Shown one piece after another: positions 24,400 through 35,843 of a stretch of 64,000 bases of DNA. Positions within the stretch are counted from its first letter, which is position 1; each line of letters opens with the position of its first letter. The notes under the pieces were generated by a model that had not been told where the DNA came from, searched no databases, and saw nothing but the letters and a program-made list of their open reading frames with translations. Position numbers and translations under genes: made by a program. The stretch is from Eurosta solidaginis (Eukaryota > Arthropoda > Insecta > Diptera > Tephritidae), in the NCBI RefSeq assembly GCF_040869045.1, contig NC_090321.1, forward strand, positions 78,959,183-79,023,182, read 5' to 3'.

Positions 24400-25299
24400 T
24401 TTCCACATCAAGTACTTCGACATTAAGATATAAGGCAAAGTATTTTTGCATAAAATCATCTTGACCACCACAATTCCATAAATTTTACAGAAATAATTAA
24501 TTTTTTACAAAAATTACACCTAATAACTCTAGTTATCATTGTAAACTTTACCAAGTAGCACAACTAACAGCTGATCGCTCAAAATTTGCACACACACACA
24601 CAAACATCACTATTGGCCATATTACGGAAATCTTAGGGAAATTGAAGTTAAATTTTTAAACAGACATAAAATGTTATAATTTTGGAATATATAGCATCTA
24701 GGACACCTTAATTGCAGTAATTGACAGAAAATGTTTGCTTATACTCAAGTATTTAATTATTTTTTCTAAATTTATCTTTAATATTGATGCAATGATTGAT
24801 CCAATGCAACTCTGGTCTTCCTACTGTTCTTCATTCCACTCCATTCGAGTGCCTATTTTCACGGCCTGCGAGTGCCTTCCACTCTATTCACAACATAACC
24901 TCGAATTAATCTGCCAAACTATATAGTAAACAATGCTAGTTATTGTTTACGAATTTAGAAACAATGAGAATGGCAAATACGAACGATTATGAAATATAAT
25001 GTCAAAACGTATATGCACATGGTTGTATTTCAATGCACGAAAATGCTTTAAAAACGCATGAAATTGTTAAATTAAAGTTGAAAAAAAAAATGATAAAAAC
25101 TTCAATATAAATAAAAATCTTCTTTTAAAAACCACAAATACGCATTATATATTCTATATATACATCAATTGGTAAGGTTTATCTCACTTTAAAATTTAAG
25201 CTAAATATCTAAAGTTTTTTTTTGAAACTGAGTCGAGAACTGTGCGTGTGAATGTGTGAATTTCACCGATCAGCAGTTAGTTGCGCTACTTGGTAAAAT
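24400..25299. repeat. Dispersed repeat family R, copy 1
   Basis: Outside the MITE at 24537-24935 this matches 28169-29268 closely, for example GTTTACGAATTTAGAAACAA, GAGAATGGCAAATACGAACG and GAAACTGAGTCGAGAACTGT. It ends at GCTACTTGGTAAAAT. Non-coding. Confidence 0.8.
24537..24935. mobile_element. hAT-type MITE, 399 bp, in repeat R copy 1
   Basis: Ends CATTGTAAACTTTACC and TATATAGTAAACAATG. The 8-bp duplication CTAGTTAT lies at 24529-24536 and 24936-24943, and the empty site is seen in repeat R copy 2 near 28335. No coding content. Confidence 0.85.
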
Positions 25300-25390
25300 C
25301 ATTGTTTACTATACAGTTTGGCAGCTTAAATAGAGCTTATGTTGCGAATAGAGTGGAAGGCAGTGGACTAGGCAGTCGAATGTCATATAA
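25300..25390. mobile_element. Truncated relative of the 24537 MITE
   Basis: CATTGTTTACTATACAGTTTGGCAG and the next 60 bp match the inverted right end of 24537-24935 (GAATAGAGTGGAAGGCA). The other end was not found. Confidence 0.55.
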
Positions 25391-26508
25391 TGAAGGAATT
25401 GATGTTGGGAGTTTTTTCAAAATTTGCACGAAATCCTGAATCACAAAAGGGAGTGTAGTTAAGTACGAAAATGAAAAAATGTACTTAGGTTTTGCTCCTC
25501 CAATGTTCCTTCTATTACTCATTTTATCTATGGAGCTTCACATGCACTTTATAAAAACATGCTTTTTATTTGTATGAACTTATTCCTCAATGAAAATAAA
25601 TGAAACACGTATTGATGTAAGCATTAATCGTGTTTCTTACTTCTTAAATGTTCTTCTTAAATATTATAAATGTGTTAAAAGTAGCAGGACTAAAATAATA
25701 TTGACAAATCTGATATGTCAAACTAATTTTATATAATAAAAATTATTTCATAAATTGCATGCATTTTATACATATGCACTATATTTTAAATTTTCTCTAT
25801 TTGTTTTGTGCTGACTAAAATTTGCTTATGCATAACTTTCTTTGGCTATATAAGTTAACAATTCCAGGGGCCGTTTTCACAATCTTCGGTGAACGCTAAC
25901 AAACACTTTATTTGAAAGAAATCGTTCAGTGATTCGTCAAATAAGGGTTACTTTAAAATAACGGACGTTAAAAGTTCCCCTGTCGCATGAGGAAAAATGA
26001 AATACAACTATTTTTATAACATGAAGATAGATAGAAAATTTATTGGGGATTGCACTACGACCGTTGATCTATTGTGCCCTCATCAGATTGCGTCGCGTTC
26101 CAGGAGGATATGTTCCACCGTGTCTCCTGATCGATCACGAAATCGACATGAATACAAAATTATGTTTTTTATTTATTTGAACGGCGATAGAAAATCGGTT
26201 TTTTTTCTAAAATGCAAAAAACTTCAAGAATAACGTAAGTTTTTAATTATTTGTGTGTTGCTTTGACGTTGCTCGGCCTTAGATCTCTTCGGAGGTTATC
26301 GCGCCTTACATTTATTTTTTTATTATTTGACGTTGGCGTTGCGTTGCTTATGGATTGAAGCAATTAAAGCACGTGTGTTCAAAGTCACATGTAGACGCAA
26401 CGCAAGTGTCAAAACGATGCAAAAGTCACCTTAAGCGTATTTGCTTTAGGTGTTATTTATCAATATTAATTTAAAATGTTAGATCTCCTAAAAAGTTGAA
26501 CTGAGGCA
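25391..26508. other. Unassigned AT-rich sequence
   Basis: No supported gene. Short phrases resembling other elements occur (CAGGGGCCGTTTTCAC at 25866, hAT-like in appearance), but no second end is visible. Confidence 0.35.
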
Positions 26509-26636
26509 AGATACACAAGAGGCGTAGCTTCGTAGACGCCTGCAAAATATGGCATGCAGCTAAGATCTCTCTACACCTCAAGATTGCTTATGCTGTGCCT
26601 AATACGCGTCTATGAAGCTACGCCTCGTGTCCATCT
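26509..26636. repeat. Hairpin-forming 128-bp repeat
   Basis: The outer sequence with GAGGCGTAGCTTCGTAGACG pairs with its inverted partner CGTCTATGAAGCTACGCCTC. Likely a tiny MITE; no target duplication was identified. Confidence 0.6.
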
Positions 26637-26663
26637 TCTGTTAGATTATATTTCAATGACATT

Positions 26664-27071
26664 AGCCGTGTTTTTTAACACGCGTATATCCGTTTACGCT
26701 TAAACTTTATATTGACTGCTAAGGGACAAACTATAAATACACCTCTGAAATTGCTGCGCATAAATTTTGTCCTACTAAATTTCAATACGCATTATACTCA
26801 GATGTAACTGAAATATGTGTCTTTGTGTCACCCTCTACACTAATTCTATGTATTCTATGTGTGTCCACAATTCATCGCAACTGATTCAGCTATATGTTAT
26901 ACCCTATGGCCATCAGAGCGTTGCGTCTCCGCTTTTCGGTACACCGTGTTGCTGTAGCTAGTTGTTTAACCACAGCCGCTAGATGGGTCTCCTAAGCATT
27001 ATCTAAGCGAAGATAGGCGTTTTTTAACACGCGCAAACGAAACGTATACGCGCGTGTTAAAAAACACGGCT
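26664..27071. mobile_element. 408-bp MITE with 3-bp duplication
   Basis: Ends AGCCGTGTTTTTTAACACGCG and its inverse, flanked by ATT on both sides (26661-26663 and 27072-27074). A 3-bp duplication suits PIF/Harbinger, whose usual target is TWA, but ATT is not that. Non-coding. Confidence 0.7.
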
Positions 27072-27210
27072 ATTGTTTTTAGCTTTAAACTTTGTTCATA
27101 ATATTCATGTACATGTCTGCTACTATGGCAGTCGCTCGCATACTACTATTTCATTATTTAAAAAAAAATTAAGATTGGAAAAATGCAACCTTGCCACGTG
27201 CATTCTCAAA

Positions 27211-28154
27211 CACGGTTGCCAAACCATGTTGTCATTTGGGACCGAAATTTATCGAAAAAGGACCTCAAAAAAAAGGACCAAATTTTAGTTTTATTTTATT
27301 GGTATACAAACAATTCGGCAAGTTACTAGAGTATCGTATTTGTTGTAAAAAGCGAAAATTTTAGGATGTTTCTGGGGTGTCCTATATAAAATTTTAATAA
27401 AGGAGACACTTGGCTTTAGTTCAAACTGCACAAACAAAAATAAAGTGTACCTTTAGGTATCACATTTTCAAATTTTTAGGATATGACTATGTCTTTCACC
27501 AATCTAACGTTGTGAACCTAGTTTTGCTTGATTGCAATGAAATAAAATGTATAGCGGAGTTAGGTTTTAGTAAGGAACGGTTAAAAAATTTGCGTTGTGG
27601 CAAACTCAATAAATCATAAATGAAACTAAGCAATTGTGTTAATGCTATTTCTATAGATGCTTTCATTTTCATTCACAGTTTAAACTTCATACCAGAGCCT
27701 AGATTCAGTGTGTGTTTTGAACTCAGACTAAAAATGAAGCGTCTTAAGTTTCAACTGTATAATAATTGAATACCGATCGAAATATCTAAACACTAAAACA
27801 AGTCTTTTTCTGATAAGTACGTTGTTTCATCAAAAATTAATGACAATGCGTTTGTCCGAACATTCAACACTTCATTTTTAATGCCTCGCCTAAATTATCT
27901 CCCAAGTGAAATGTCATTGTTCTGCTACATTTTATTGATAGAGCAATTTTCGTGGTAAGAATTCCATTGGAGTAAATTGAAAATTATATGTGGGTAATAG
28001 ATTTGCGGCATTTTTTTTAGAAGTGTTTTGAATATTTGTTTCAGTGAAAAAGAAATAAAAGTACCAAAACCGTGCCGAAAAAGAACCAAAATTGAGAAAA
28101 AGGGACCAGCGGACCATATAGGGTTGGAGGAAATGGACTGAAGTGGCAACCGTG
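27211..28154. mobile_element. hAT-type element, 944 bp, non-coding
   Basis: Ends CACGGTTGCCA and TGGCAACCGTG are exact inverted repeats. The 8-bp duplication TTCTCAAA flanks it (27203-27210 and 28155-28162). Inside are only short incidental reading frames. Confidence 0.85.
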
Positions 28155-28168
28155 TTCTCAAATGCAAG

Positions 28169-29268
28169 CTTCCACATCAAATACATATACATATAAGTAC
28201 TTCGATATTACGAAATACATTGTCGCGGTGTGAGGCTAAGTATTTTTGCATAAAAGCTTTTTGACCACCACAATACCACAGATTAAGTATAAAATTTCAC
28301 AAAAATAATAAATTTTTTCGAAAAATCACACAGAGCAGTCATTGTTTACGAATTTAGAAGCAATGAGAATGGCAAATACGAACGTGTATGAAATGTAATG
28401 TCAAAACGTATATGCACATGGTTGTATCTATATGCACGAAAATGCTTTAAATCGCATGAAATTGTTAAAATAAAGTTCAAAATAAATGATAAAAACTTTA
28501 ATATAAATAAAAAGATTCTTTTAATAACAACAAAAACGCCTTATATATTCTATATATATATCAATTGGTAAGGATTATCTCACTTTAAAATTTTTAGCTA
28601 AACAATCTAAAGCTTTTTTTTGAAACTGAGTCGAGAACTGTGCGTGTGAATGTACGAATTCAGGCATGCTTAACCAACGAAACGATATCATTTCGTTACG
28701 ATAATCAACGTTAATAAACGAAACGAAGATCGTCAAATTAACGAAATGATTTCGTTTCGTTTTCTGCCATATCAAAACGAAATCAAATCGTTTATGTTGA
28801 TTATTAATTTCAAACTATGCTGGCAAAGCTGATTGATGGCGGAGTCATTAAAGGTGAAAGCATTATCCAAGCTGATTGCAACTTTTCTCATGAATTTTGA
28901 CAGTACGAACATTTCTCAGAGTATTTTTGACATTACCACCAACGAATTACACAAACAAATTACATAGAGTTTGTGTGTGTATGTGCGCTCGTTGTTGCCA
29001 CCTTACGGCTTCACCATGGCTATAGCATTGCCAGCACAATTCAAACATAAAGTATCACGTTTTCGTTAACGTTTTTAACGTTAACGAAAGCTTTTCGTTT
29101 CGGTTAAAAACGAGATACAATTTATCTTGATAATTTCTTTATCGATAATATTTCGAAGTGTTTCAACGGAAACGGTGGAAATTTTTTGATAAACGATTAG
29201 CTTAACGTTAAGGTGCATCCCTGTACGAATTTCACTGATCAGCTGTTAGTTGCGCTACTTGGTAAAAT
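28169..29268. repeat. Dispersed repeat family R, copy 2
   Basis: Parallel to 24400-25299 but interrupted at 28661 by a hAT-type element. The tail resumes at 29232 with CACTGATCAGCTGTTAGTTG. Confidence 0.8.
28661..29223. mobile_element. hAT-type element, 563 bp, copy 1
   Basis: Starts CAGGCATGCTTAACC and ends GGTGCATCCCTG. The 8-bp duplication TACGAATT is exact (28653-28660 and 29224-29231). The terminal halves are rich in the palindromic phrase ACGAAATNATTTCGTT. A second copy, inverted, is at 45821-46411. Confidence 0.92.
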
Positions 29269-29312
29269 TTACTATGGGTAAAATTTTCTATGCTTATTAT
29301 ATTTATCCTCCC

Positions 29313-30325
29313 CTACAAGAATACTGACTATCATGTGACTATCATCTGATTGTCAGCAATGTCAACATAACGATCAGCGCCTCATACAAACTTTCTATCA
29401 CGAACTTAAAGGGACTTGCGCAAATGTGATGTAAACAACTTTGTACGTGTGAGTTTTTGTCTCCTTCTTATACACCAACATCGCCTACTGATTAAGTATA
29501 TAGCCGGACTGCTCACTCTCATTCCTTTTCCTGGATCAATGCTGACACTCTACCTATCAAAAAGTGTCATAAATGATAGTTTACTGTAGATATCAGGTTT
29601 GACTGTTATACTATCATAAATGACCATTGTTATATTCCGCCAAAAATTAAACAATGCTTTTTGCTTTTTATTTACTTTATTTCATTACGTTTTTAATTTT
29701 GTACGTGATAAAAGCATACGTGCTTCTTATTTGTTTAAAATAAATAGTTTTATAAGAATTCGAGTTCAGAATGTTCAATTTAAATTCAGAAAATAACAAA
29801 ACAACAGAAGAGCGCTTTCCTCATGCGGAAACACATTTAAAAATGAATCACCACTAACCACTATTATTTTTCGCGCATCAATTTTTTGAGTGCGCCCCAT
29901 ACATTCCGACAGCTTTTGGAATTTTTTAATATTATTTTCGATTTTTTTCTTTTAGCATGGAGCTTTGAAATACTCTTTTTTCATTTTTTAAACTTATTTT
30001 TTATATGGTTTTCGTCGGTTGAAAATGGCGGAATTTAAAAAATAACAAAACAACCGTGATAATCATTTGATTGTCATATGACAGTCAGTAGTGACAATAT
30101 GATTAAATCGGATAAACTGTTCTCGCATACATAAAATTCCGTTGAGAATTATGTATCTGTCCCACATGCATAATGGTATCTGCCGTATGTTCTTTTGTTC
30201 TGTACCAGGTGTCCGAAGCTTTCCCAGTTTGAGTCCTTTTTCATGATTATAGGCTGTCGTTGGGAACATGGGGACATGCGTGAGCGAACAAAGGAACATA
30301 CATAAATTTGAGTATCAATGTTTAA
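29313..30325 (-). mobile_element. Internally deleted copy of the CCCTACAAG transposon
   Basis: The left end reads CCCTACAAGAATAC. From about 29807 to 30325 the sequence is the inverse of 62187-62695 (for example TGTCATATGACAGTCAGTAG against CTGACTGTCATATGACAATC). It stops being similar just after the first codons of the transposase-like frame of the larger copy. I read it as a deletion derivative; its 5' terminus is missing. Confidence 0.65.
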
Positions 30326-30637
30326 AGAAAGATTTGTGTATCGGATAGATTTAACTTACTTGGGTGATATCGTAGACTAGCATCCCGCAGTACCTATTGA
30401 GAGGTCGTAGATCAAAATACTTACCGTAAATTAACGAAAAATATGTATAAACATTTATCATTGTGGCCATTTTATTTATAAATGATAAAATTAATATAAT
30501 ACTTTACATATATTGTTGAGCTTCGTCATTAGCGGCTCCCACTTTTTTAATGACATTTTACACAAACACTGGAATGTCAGTCCCTACAAATACTTTACAA
30601 TATTTAGTTAAACTTAAACAATTACTTAACCCAATAA
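30326..30637. other. 3' flank of the MADF-BESS gene
   Basis: AT-rich, no ORF. It presumably includes the 3' UTR of the minus-strand gene that ends at 30638. Confidence 0.35.
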
Positions 30638-33600
30638 TTACGTTCTAAATTCGTCAAGTAAAATTTCTTGAAAACGCATTCGGGTCCTTAGTTGTTGTAT
30701 TATATCCAATTTATTCATAAAAGGCAATAGTGAACGAAAAAATGTTAAAATTTCATTATCATCAGCAATTTCTTTGTACTGCTGCAAATCACTGTGGTTC
30801 AAACCCGACTTCAGGGCTACTTTTTTTGTCAGACAATTATATTGTTGAACATCTGATAAATTCAAATCGTTGTTTTCTTCATCTTGAAGTGTATAAACTC
30901 TTTTGATATTTGAGACCGAAACGTTACTTACTTTAGGCTCGATCATAACTAAAGGAGGCGGGCCATCAACGAATAGGACCGGGTTGGAGGAGCGTGTAGC
31001 GTTTTTCATGCTTGGTTGTTCTTCTTGTATCAAATTTGTAAAACTGTCCTGTGAGATAGTGTACACCTCATCAATATTTGGAAATGTGGCCTCCGTTGCC
31101 GATACACTGATTATTGACGGTGACGATTGGGGCGATGCAGTTTTTTTGCCATCAGATCTTTTTGGAGAGTGGAGAGAGGAGTATCCCGCCCTATCCAGCA
31201 TGAAAGACATGCTCTTATAGTGTACCCAAGTGGGTTTTTCGTTGCCTTTCATGGCGGCAGCTTTCTTCATCTTGACAAATGTATCACGTAAACAGCGCCA
31301 TTTAGATTTGGCTTTGTCCCCTGAAAACGAATTAAGTATCAATTATGACTTATTTAAATAAAAAAGACAAGTTTTTGTATGTTACTATATTAAGAATGCA
31401 AATGACACCAACAAATGCAGGTAATATAAGCAATGAAAAGGCGAATGAGCTGAGAAAGGAAAGCTTTAACAATAGAGATCCCAATAAGATTGAATGGACT
31501 CACAGCTATTGTGAATTAAAAAGTGAGTTTCGATCGCGAATTGTAAAACGTAATACGACCCAGTTTACGATGTGTGTTCGAGTTTGTTTGCACGTTCATC
31601 GCAGTCTCCAACCGAATTTTCAGGTGTGGCGTTCTTTAAACCTATTCTCAGGTGGGCGGCCTTCACTCAGCCTTCCATATATATATGTATGTATTAGGCC
31701 GGGTCGATTTGTGGGGAGGCAAAAAAATCGCCCATTTGCTCTGTGAAAATCATATTCTAGGGATCAAAATAAGAAACTTTGCCGAAGGAACCATACCTCT
31801 AAAACGAGCGATTTTTAAATCGACCCGCCCTAGTATGTATGTATATATATGCTTCACATACCCTATTCCCAGTAAGCATAGTACGGGTTAATTTATTAGT
31901 TTTACACACTTGACTATAACCTTGGTCAGGAGCCATACGGCAGGTTAGGTTAGGTTGAACTTGCCGGTCAATAAAGACCTCAAATAGACTGAACCAAACG
32001 GAAGAACCTCAATCAGGGGCCAGGACATACGTTATAGAACAACTCCGTCCACTTGGCAAATACTAGCAGTTTTCTGGGACCCAGCTTAATTGCTGCCTCG
32101 AGATCTGGCAACTCTGCCACCCCTAATAGCTGGAGCCTTGACCTGGCTAGCGCAGGACAGGAACACAGAACGTGCTCAACCGTTTCTTCCTGCACTTGCT
32201 GTTACTAACTAGGCCTAACTTATAGGCATGTGACGCCAGAAGGCAGTGCCCAGTCAGTATGCCCATCGTGAGCTTTAAGTGTTCTCTCTTCAGGGATATG
32301 AGCCACTTTGTGGATCTAATATCGTAGGCTTTGCACATGATCTTAAAAATTTTGCAGCCCCGCGCTTTTGTCCACGCCTTTCCTGCTTGATGGAACATAT
32401 ACAACTCCTGTCTCCTTTTGATTTCTTCCAAGCGGATTGGGACGCCTTTCGTCGACTCAGCGAGTGTTGCGACCCTCCTTTGCCAACTCATCGGCCTTCT
32501 CGTTATCTTCTATATCCCTTTATGAACGGGAACCCAGAAAAGATGTATGGTCCGGCCTAATGCTTCTAATGCTTCTTTGCATTGCAGAAATGATAAAGAA
32601 CTGTGTGATATTGGCTTAATCGCAGGCGGGCTATCAATATATGTATGTATATTAGACTGGGTCGATTTATTAACCGATATCGCGCCAACGATTTTTCGAT
32701 AGGATTTTGGGCTCAGGAAAAGTTCCACTACGTATACCCAAAAAAATAATTTTCGAGCCTGTGAAATTAATTTTTTTTTTTTACTTTTTTTCGACTTTGA
32801 TTTTTAAGGTTTTTACTAAAAAAAATTCCATTTGATTGTAAAATTTTCATGTATACCCTGTCCGACCCAAAAATGTCCGCCAAAAAAGTTGGCGAGAACA
32901 GTTTTTTGAAAAAAAAACAAAAAAAAATTATTTTCGAGCCTGTGAAATTTAATTTTTTTGACTTTTTTTAGACTTTGATTTTTAAGGTTTTTTTCATGAC
33001 GTAATAAAAATTGTTTCATACATATGTGTACCCTCTCCGACCCAAAAATGTCCGCTAAAAACATTGTCGATAAGTTTTTTTTAAATTTTTTGGTTCGGAC
33101 AGGGTATACATATGAAAATTTTTTTAGTAGGTCTTGAAAAAAACCTTAAAAATCAAAGTCGAAAAAAGTCAAAAAAATGAAATTTCGCAGGCTCGAAAAT
33201 TATTTTTTTGGGTATGCGTAGTGGAACTTTTTTTCCTGAACTCAAATCCTATCGAAAAATCGATGGCGCGATATCGGTTAACTTCCGTCCATAAAATTCG
33301 ACCCACCCTAACGTAGGATACCTTATGAATTCCCTACATATGTATGTAAATGAAAACAAACACAAATTTCGGTTTTCCTGCGTTCATTATGAAATGCAAA
33401 TTTTCAATGTGCGTTATTTCAAAGTGGCGGCAAAACAACGCAAGCGAATTCCTTTGATGCAAGGCGAATTCATTACAGGTGGTGTTATCCCATCAGCTGA
33501 TTGCTTCTTCTTGATAATTTTCCATACAAAGTCTAGTACTACAACATGTCAGTTAATCGAAATCAATGAACATTTTCTTTTTACTTGACATTCTTCCGCA

Positions 33601-34105
33601 CGGCGAATTGGTTGAATTCGCTTTGCCACCACCTAGTATAGATTCGCCTTGCCTTTGATGATTAATTTTCATTTCTTTGCCTATTTCTTTCATATCAGTT
33701 TGTGTATGTGTCGCTTGCATTACTCAAGCGATGAACGTTATTGGCGTCACCGTCGACATCAACGCAATAACGCCACGCAGCCAAACTTCGTCAAATCATT
33801 TCACAAAATATTGCTCTCTGTATAAAAAGAAATTTGTAACAATTGAAAAGGGTCTCGCCCGATACAATATTAACTTTTAGGAGAGAAGCAACGAGTGGAC
33901 ATTAACTAGTATACTTATGTATGTATGTACATATGAATTAAAAATTATCATAAAAACAATACTCACTTGAAATATTAAATTTGTTAGCAATTTCCTGCCA
34001 TAATACATCACCAACTAGCCTCTCCTTACTATTTGGGTAGATGGTTTTTCTATTCCACAAACGTTCTCTTTTGCGAACCTCAGCTATAAAAGCGGCGACA
34101 TCCAT
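30638..34105 (-). CDS. MADF-BESS domain protein, two exons
   Basis: MADF-BESS proteins are insect-expanded, Myb/SANT-related DNA-binding regulators. Exon 1 is 34105-33967 (46 codons plus one base), exon 2 is 31320-30638; the intron has consensus ends (GTGAGT...TTTTCAG) and the frame runs through, giving 273 residues. The N-terminal MADF domain (residues about 5-85) has FIAEVRKRERLWNRK, VLWQEIANKFN, KSKWRCLRDTF and KPTWVHYKSMSFM. A Ser/Thr-rich linker follows. The C-terminal BESS motif (about 235-268) reads NEILTFFRSLLPFMNKLDI. No lesion is seen, so it is the best candidate for a working gene here. It could instead be a domesticated accessory gene of a Harbinger-type transposon, but no such ends flank it. 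Confidence 0.85.
31697..31830. mobile_element. 134-bp TA-flanked MITE in the MADF intron
   Basis: Ends GGCCGGGTCGATTT and AAATCGACCCGCCC, flanked by TA on each side (31695-31696, 31831-31832), as for Tc1/mariner-type insertion. Inner AAAAAAATCGC and GCGATTTTT also pair. Confidence 0.75.
31985..32620 (-). pseudogene. LOA-type RNase H/C-terminal fragment in the MADF intron
   Basis: On the minus strand: CKEALEALGRTIHLFWVPVH (RNase H), then LKLTMGILTGHCLLASHAYK, and in another frame ETVEHVLCSCPALARSRLQ and LLVFAKWTELF. These are the RNase H domain and CCHC-like tail typical of LOA/R1-group non-LTR elements. 5'-truncated and frameshifted. Confidence 0.75.
32655..33308. mobile_element. 654-bp TA-flanked element with long inverted repeats, in the MADF intron
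   Basis: Flanked by TA (32653-32654, 33309-33310). The terminal 130 bp are inverted repeats, including GGGTCGATTTAT / AAATTCGACCC, CGATATCGCG and the block AAAAATCGTTGGCG. The middle holds further direct repeats of CCTGTGAAATT and CCGACCCAAAAATGTCCGC. Its ends resemble 31697-31830. Confidence 0.8.
33460..33651. mobile_element. 192-bp MITE with 9-bp duplication, in the MADF intron
   Basis: Ends CAAGGCGAAT and ATTCGCCTTG are exact inverted repeats, and GGTGGTG / CACCACC pair inside. The 9-bp duplication CCTTTGATG flanks it (33451-33459, 33652-33660). Nine bases suggests a Mutator-like mechanism. Confidence 0.85.
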
Positions 34106-35518
34106 AGCTGTTCTTTACTACACGAAAGCTAAAAAATACTGCGATGACTGCGTTTATTTTAAAGCCGACTGTGCTAGCAATTATCGCAACAAACGAATTC
34201 AAAAACATTGTCGCGCGCAACCGAATAAACGACTTTGCAGACCCTGTAAGCCTGTGAATGTTCGCAGATACGTCGTACAGATTTCTATATACATAAGTAT
34301 GTTCAGTTGTGTACCTCACTTTATATATGTATGCGCATGTATGTTCGCTCATACCAGTGGGGAAGGAAGGGAGAATCCATGGCTTGGTGCGCTTGTATGT
34401 TTGCTTTGTGTATACCCAGTATAAAATGTGGGAAGTAGATGGCTCATGCGCACACTGAACAAACCGCAAGAACCGAGTATTAAATTTTCCATTGGCGCTT
34501 TTAGCAAACACAAATGTTGATCAAACGTGGAGTATTAATTTTTCGAGCGAAACGTTGAGTATTTTTGATCCAATCAACGGTTGGGATTTCAAGTCAAATT
34601 GCGGAGTATACATTAGTAGCGTTCCATTGGAACGATCAGGATCAGTACTATGAGTGTTGGCAGTAATTAAGAATAACAACAATATGTGTACACAATAGTA
34701 GGGTGCCTGTTATTTTCATTTAACGAATCGCTCCATAAAATTTTACTAAAAAAGTTAAAACAAATTATCGAACTAATAACTAGTATTATTAGTTCTTAAA
34801 CCATGCCAAAAATGCGATATATTTTCCATATAAAACTGTATGGGGGTTTGCACTTAAAAAAGCTAGAGTACTAATGCTTACCAAAGGCAGTAAAACACAT
34901 TCAAAACTGTCGGGAGAGGAACCAAAAGAAACTTTTTGAACTAAATACCCATGATACAAAAAAGAAGGTAGTTCCACTCAAAATTTTTTGACGTATTTGG
35001 GGATTTTTGAAGTTTCATAATGTTTGTTGTTTTGCCAGAAGCGTTGCCATACCGTTACTGGTTAAGGCGAAATTGTGGATGGAAATTTCCTTTTGGATGA
35101 AAACGCAATGGTCATCTGAGACAATAATAATATGCCTTAGCACCATTTATGTGCATATATATTGATTGAGAATACAGTAAAATATGCAATTTTATGGAAT
35201 AATAGTGGATAATGACTCATATCTTTATGACAGCTTGACCCCTATACAGAAAAAAAAATACACGAAAAATCCTGTTGTTCTAACATGGCCCTATTATCAT
35301 GCCCCTACAGTGGATATTTCTCAAGGCATGTTGAGAAAAAGTGTACCTCCAAAGTCTGTACATCTATGTCAATGCTAAAAGGGCACATAATGTGTATAGG
35401 CGGGGCTGCCCCAAAGGTGATCCCGGGTACAACGGGCAGAAACACTCTCCTAACTAGTGGCTAACCTGCAGAGCTACAGGGTAATGTTCTCCCTAAAAAA
35501 TAGTTTAACAATTCCCTC
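34106..35518. other. Upstream region of the MADF-BESS gene, no gene seen
   Basis: It should contain the promoter of the minus-strand gene. A stretch near 34950-34980 (ATGATACAAAAAAGAAGGTA) is roughly inverted at 35985-36020, so a TE may span this area. No supported ORF. Confidence 0.35.
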
Positions 35519-35824
35519 CTAAAGCGCAACGCTTGAATTATACAATAAATAAAAAAATAAAAAATGTGGACTTGTAGCCAATTTATCAAGAAATTGCGGT
35601 GTGGGTTTATAAGGACCTCCTTTGAGCAAGCAATTGACAAACGTGTATGTTTTGTCAAAATGTTCTGAGCAAACGTACGGACACTTAAGAAGGCTATATT
35701 CACTTGCTTTGCATACTTCGATCCATGTTTCTTCCGCCAAAACAATTTTCAGGAACTCGAAAAACTTATTAAAAACCTTCTTTTCTATGCTGATATTTCG
35801 CATTAAAATATTTCCAAGGCTCAT
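35519..35824 (-). pseudogene. THAP-like zinc-finger fragment
   Basis: The minus strand encodes KKVFNKFFEFLKIVLAE, TWIEVCKASEY, YVCSEHFDKTYTF and GGPYKPTPQFLDKL. The order W-I-x-x-C, then V-C-S-x-H-F, then a K-P-x-P-like ending is that of the second half of a THAP domain, found in P-element-type transposases and their host derivatives. The first Cys pair and any transposase body are not visible. Identification is tentative. Confidence 0.45.
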
Positions 35825-35843
35825 TTTTTTCTTTTTTATTTAA

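Noticed and set aside
26000..26230. A 78-codon frame near a region resembling non-LTR sequence
   Set aside because: The resemblance was limited to a few words and no RT or gag motif could be followed.
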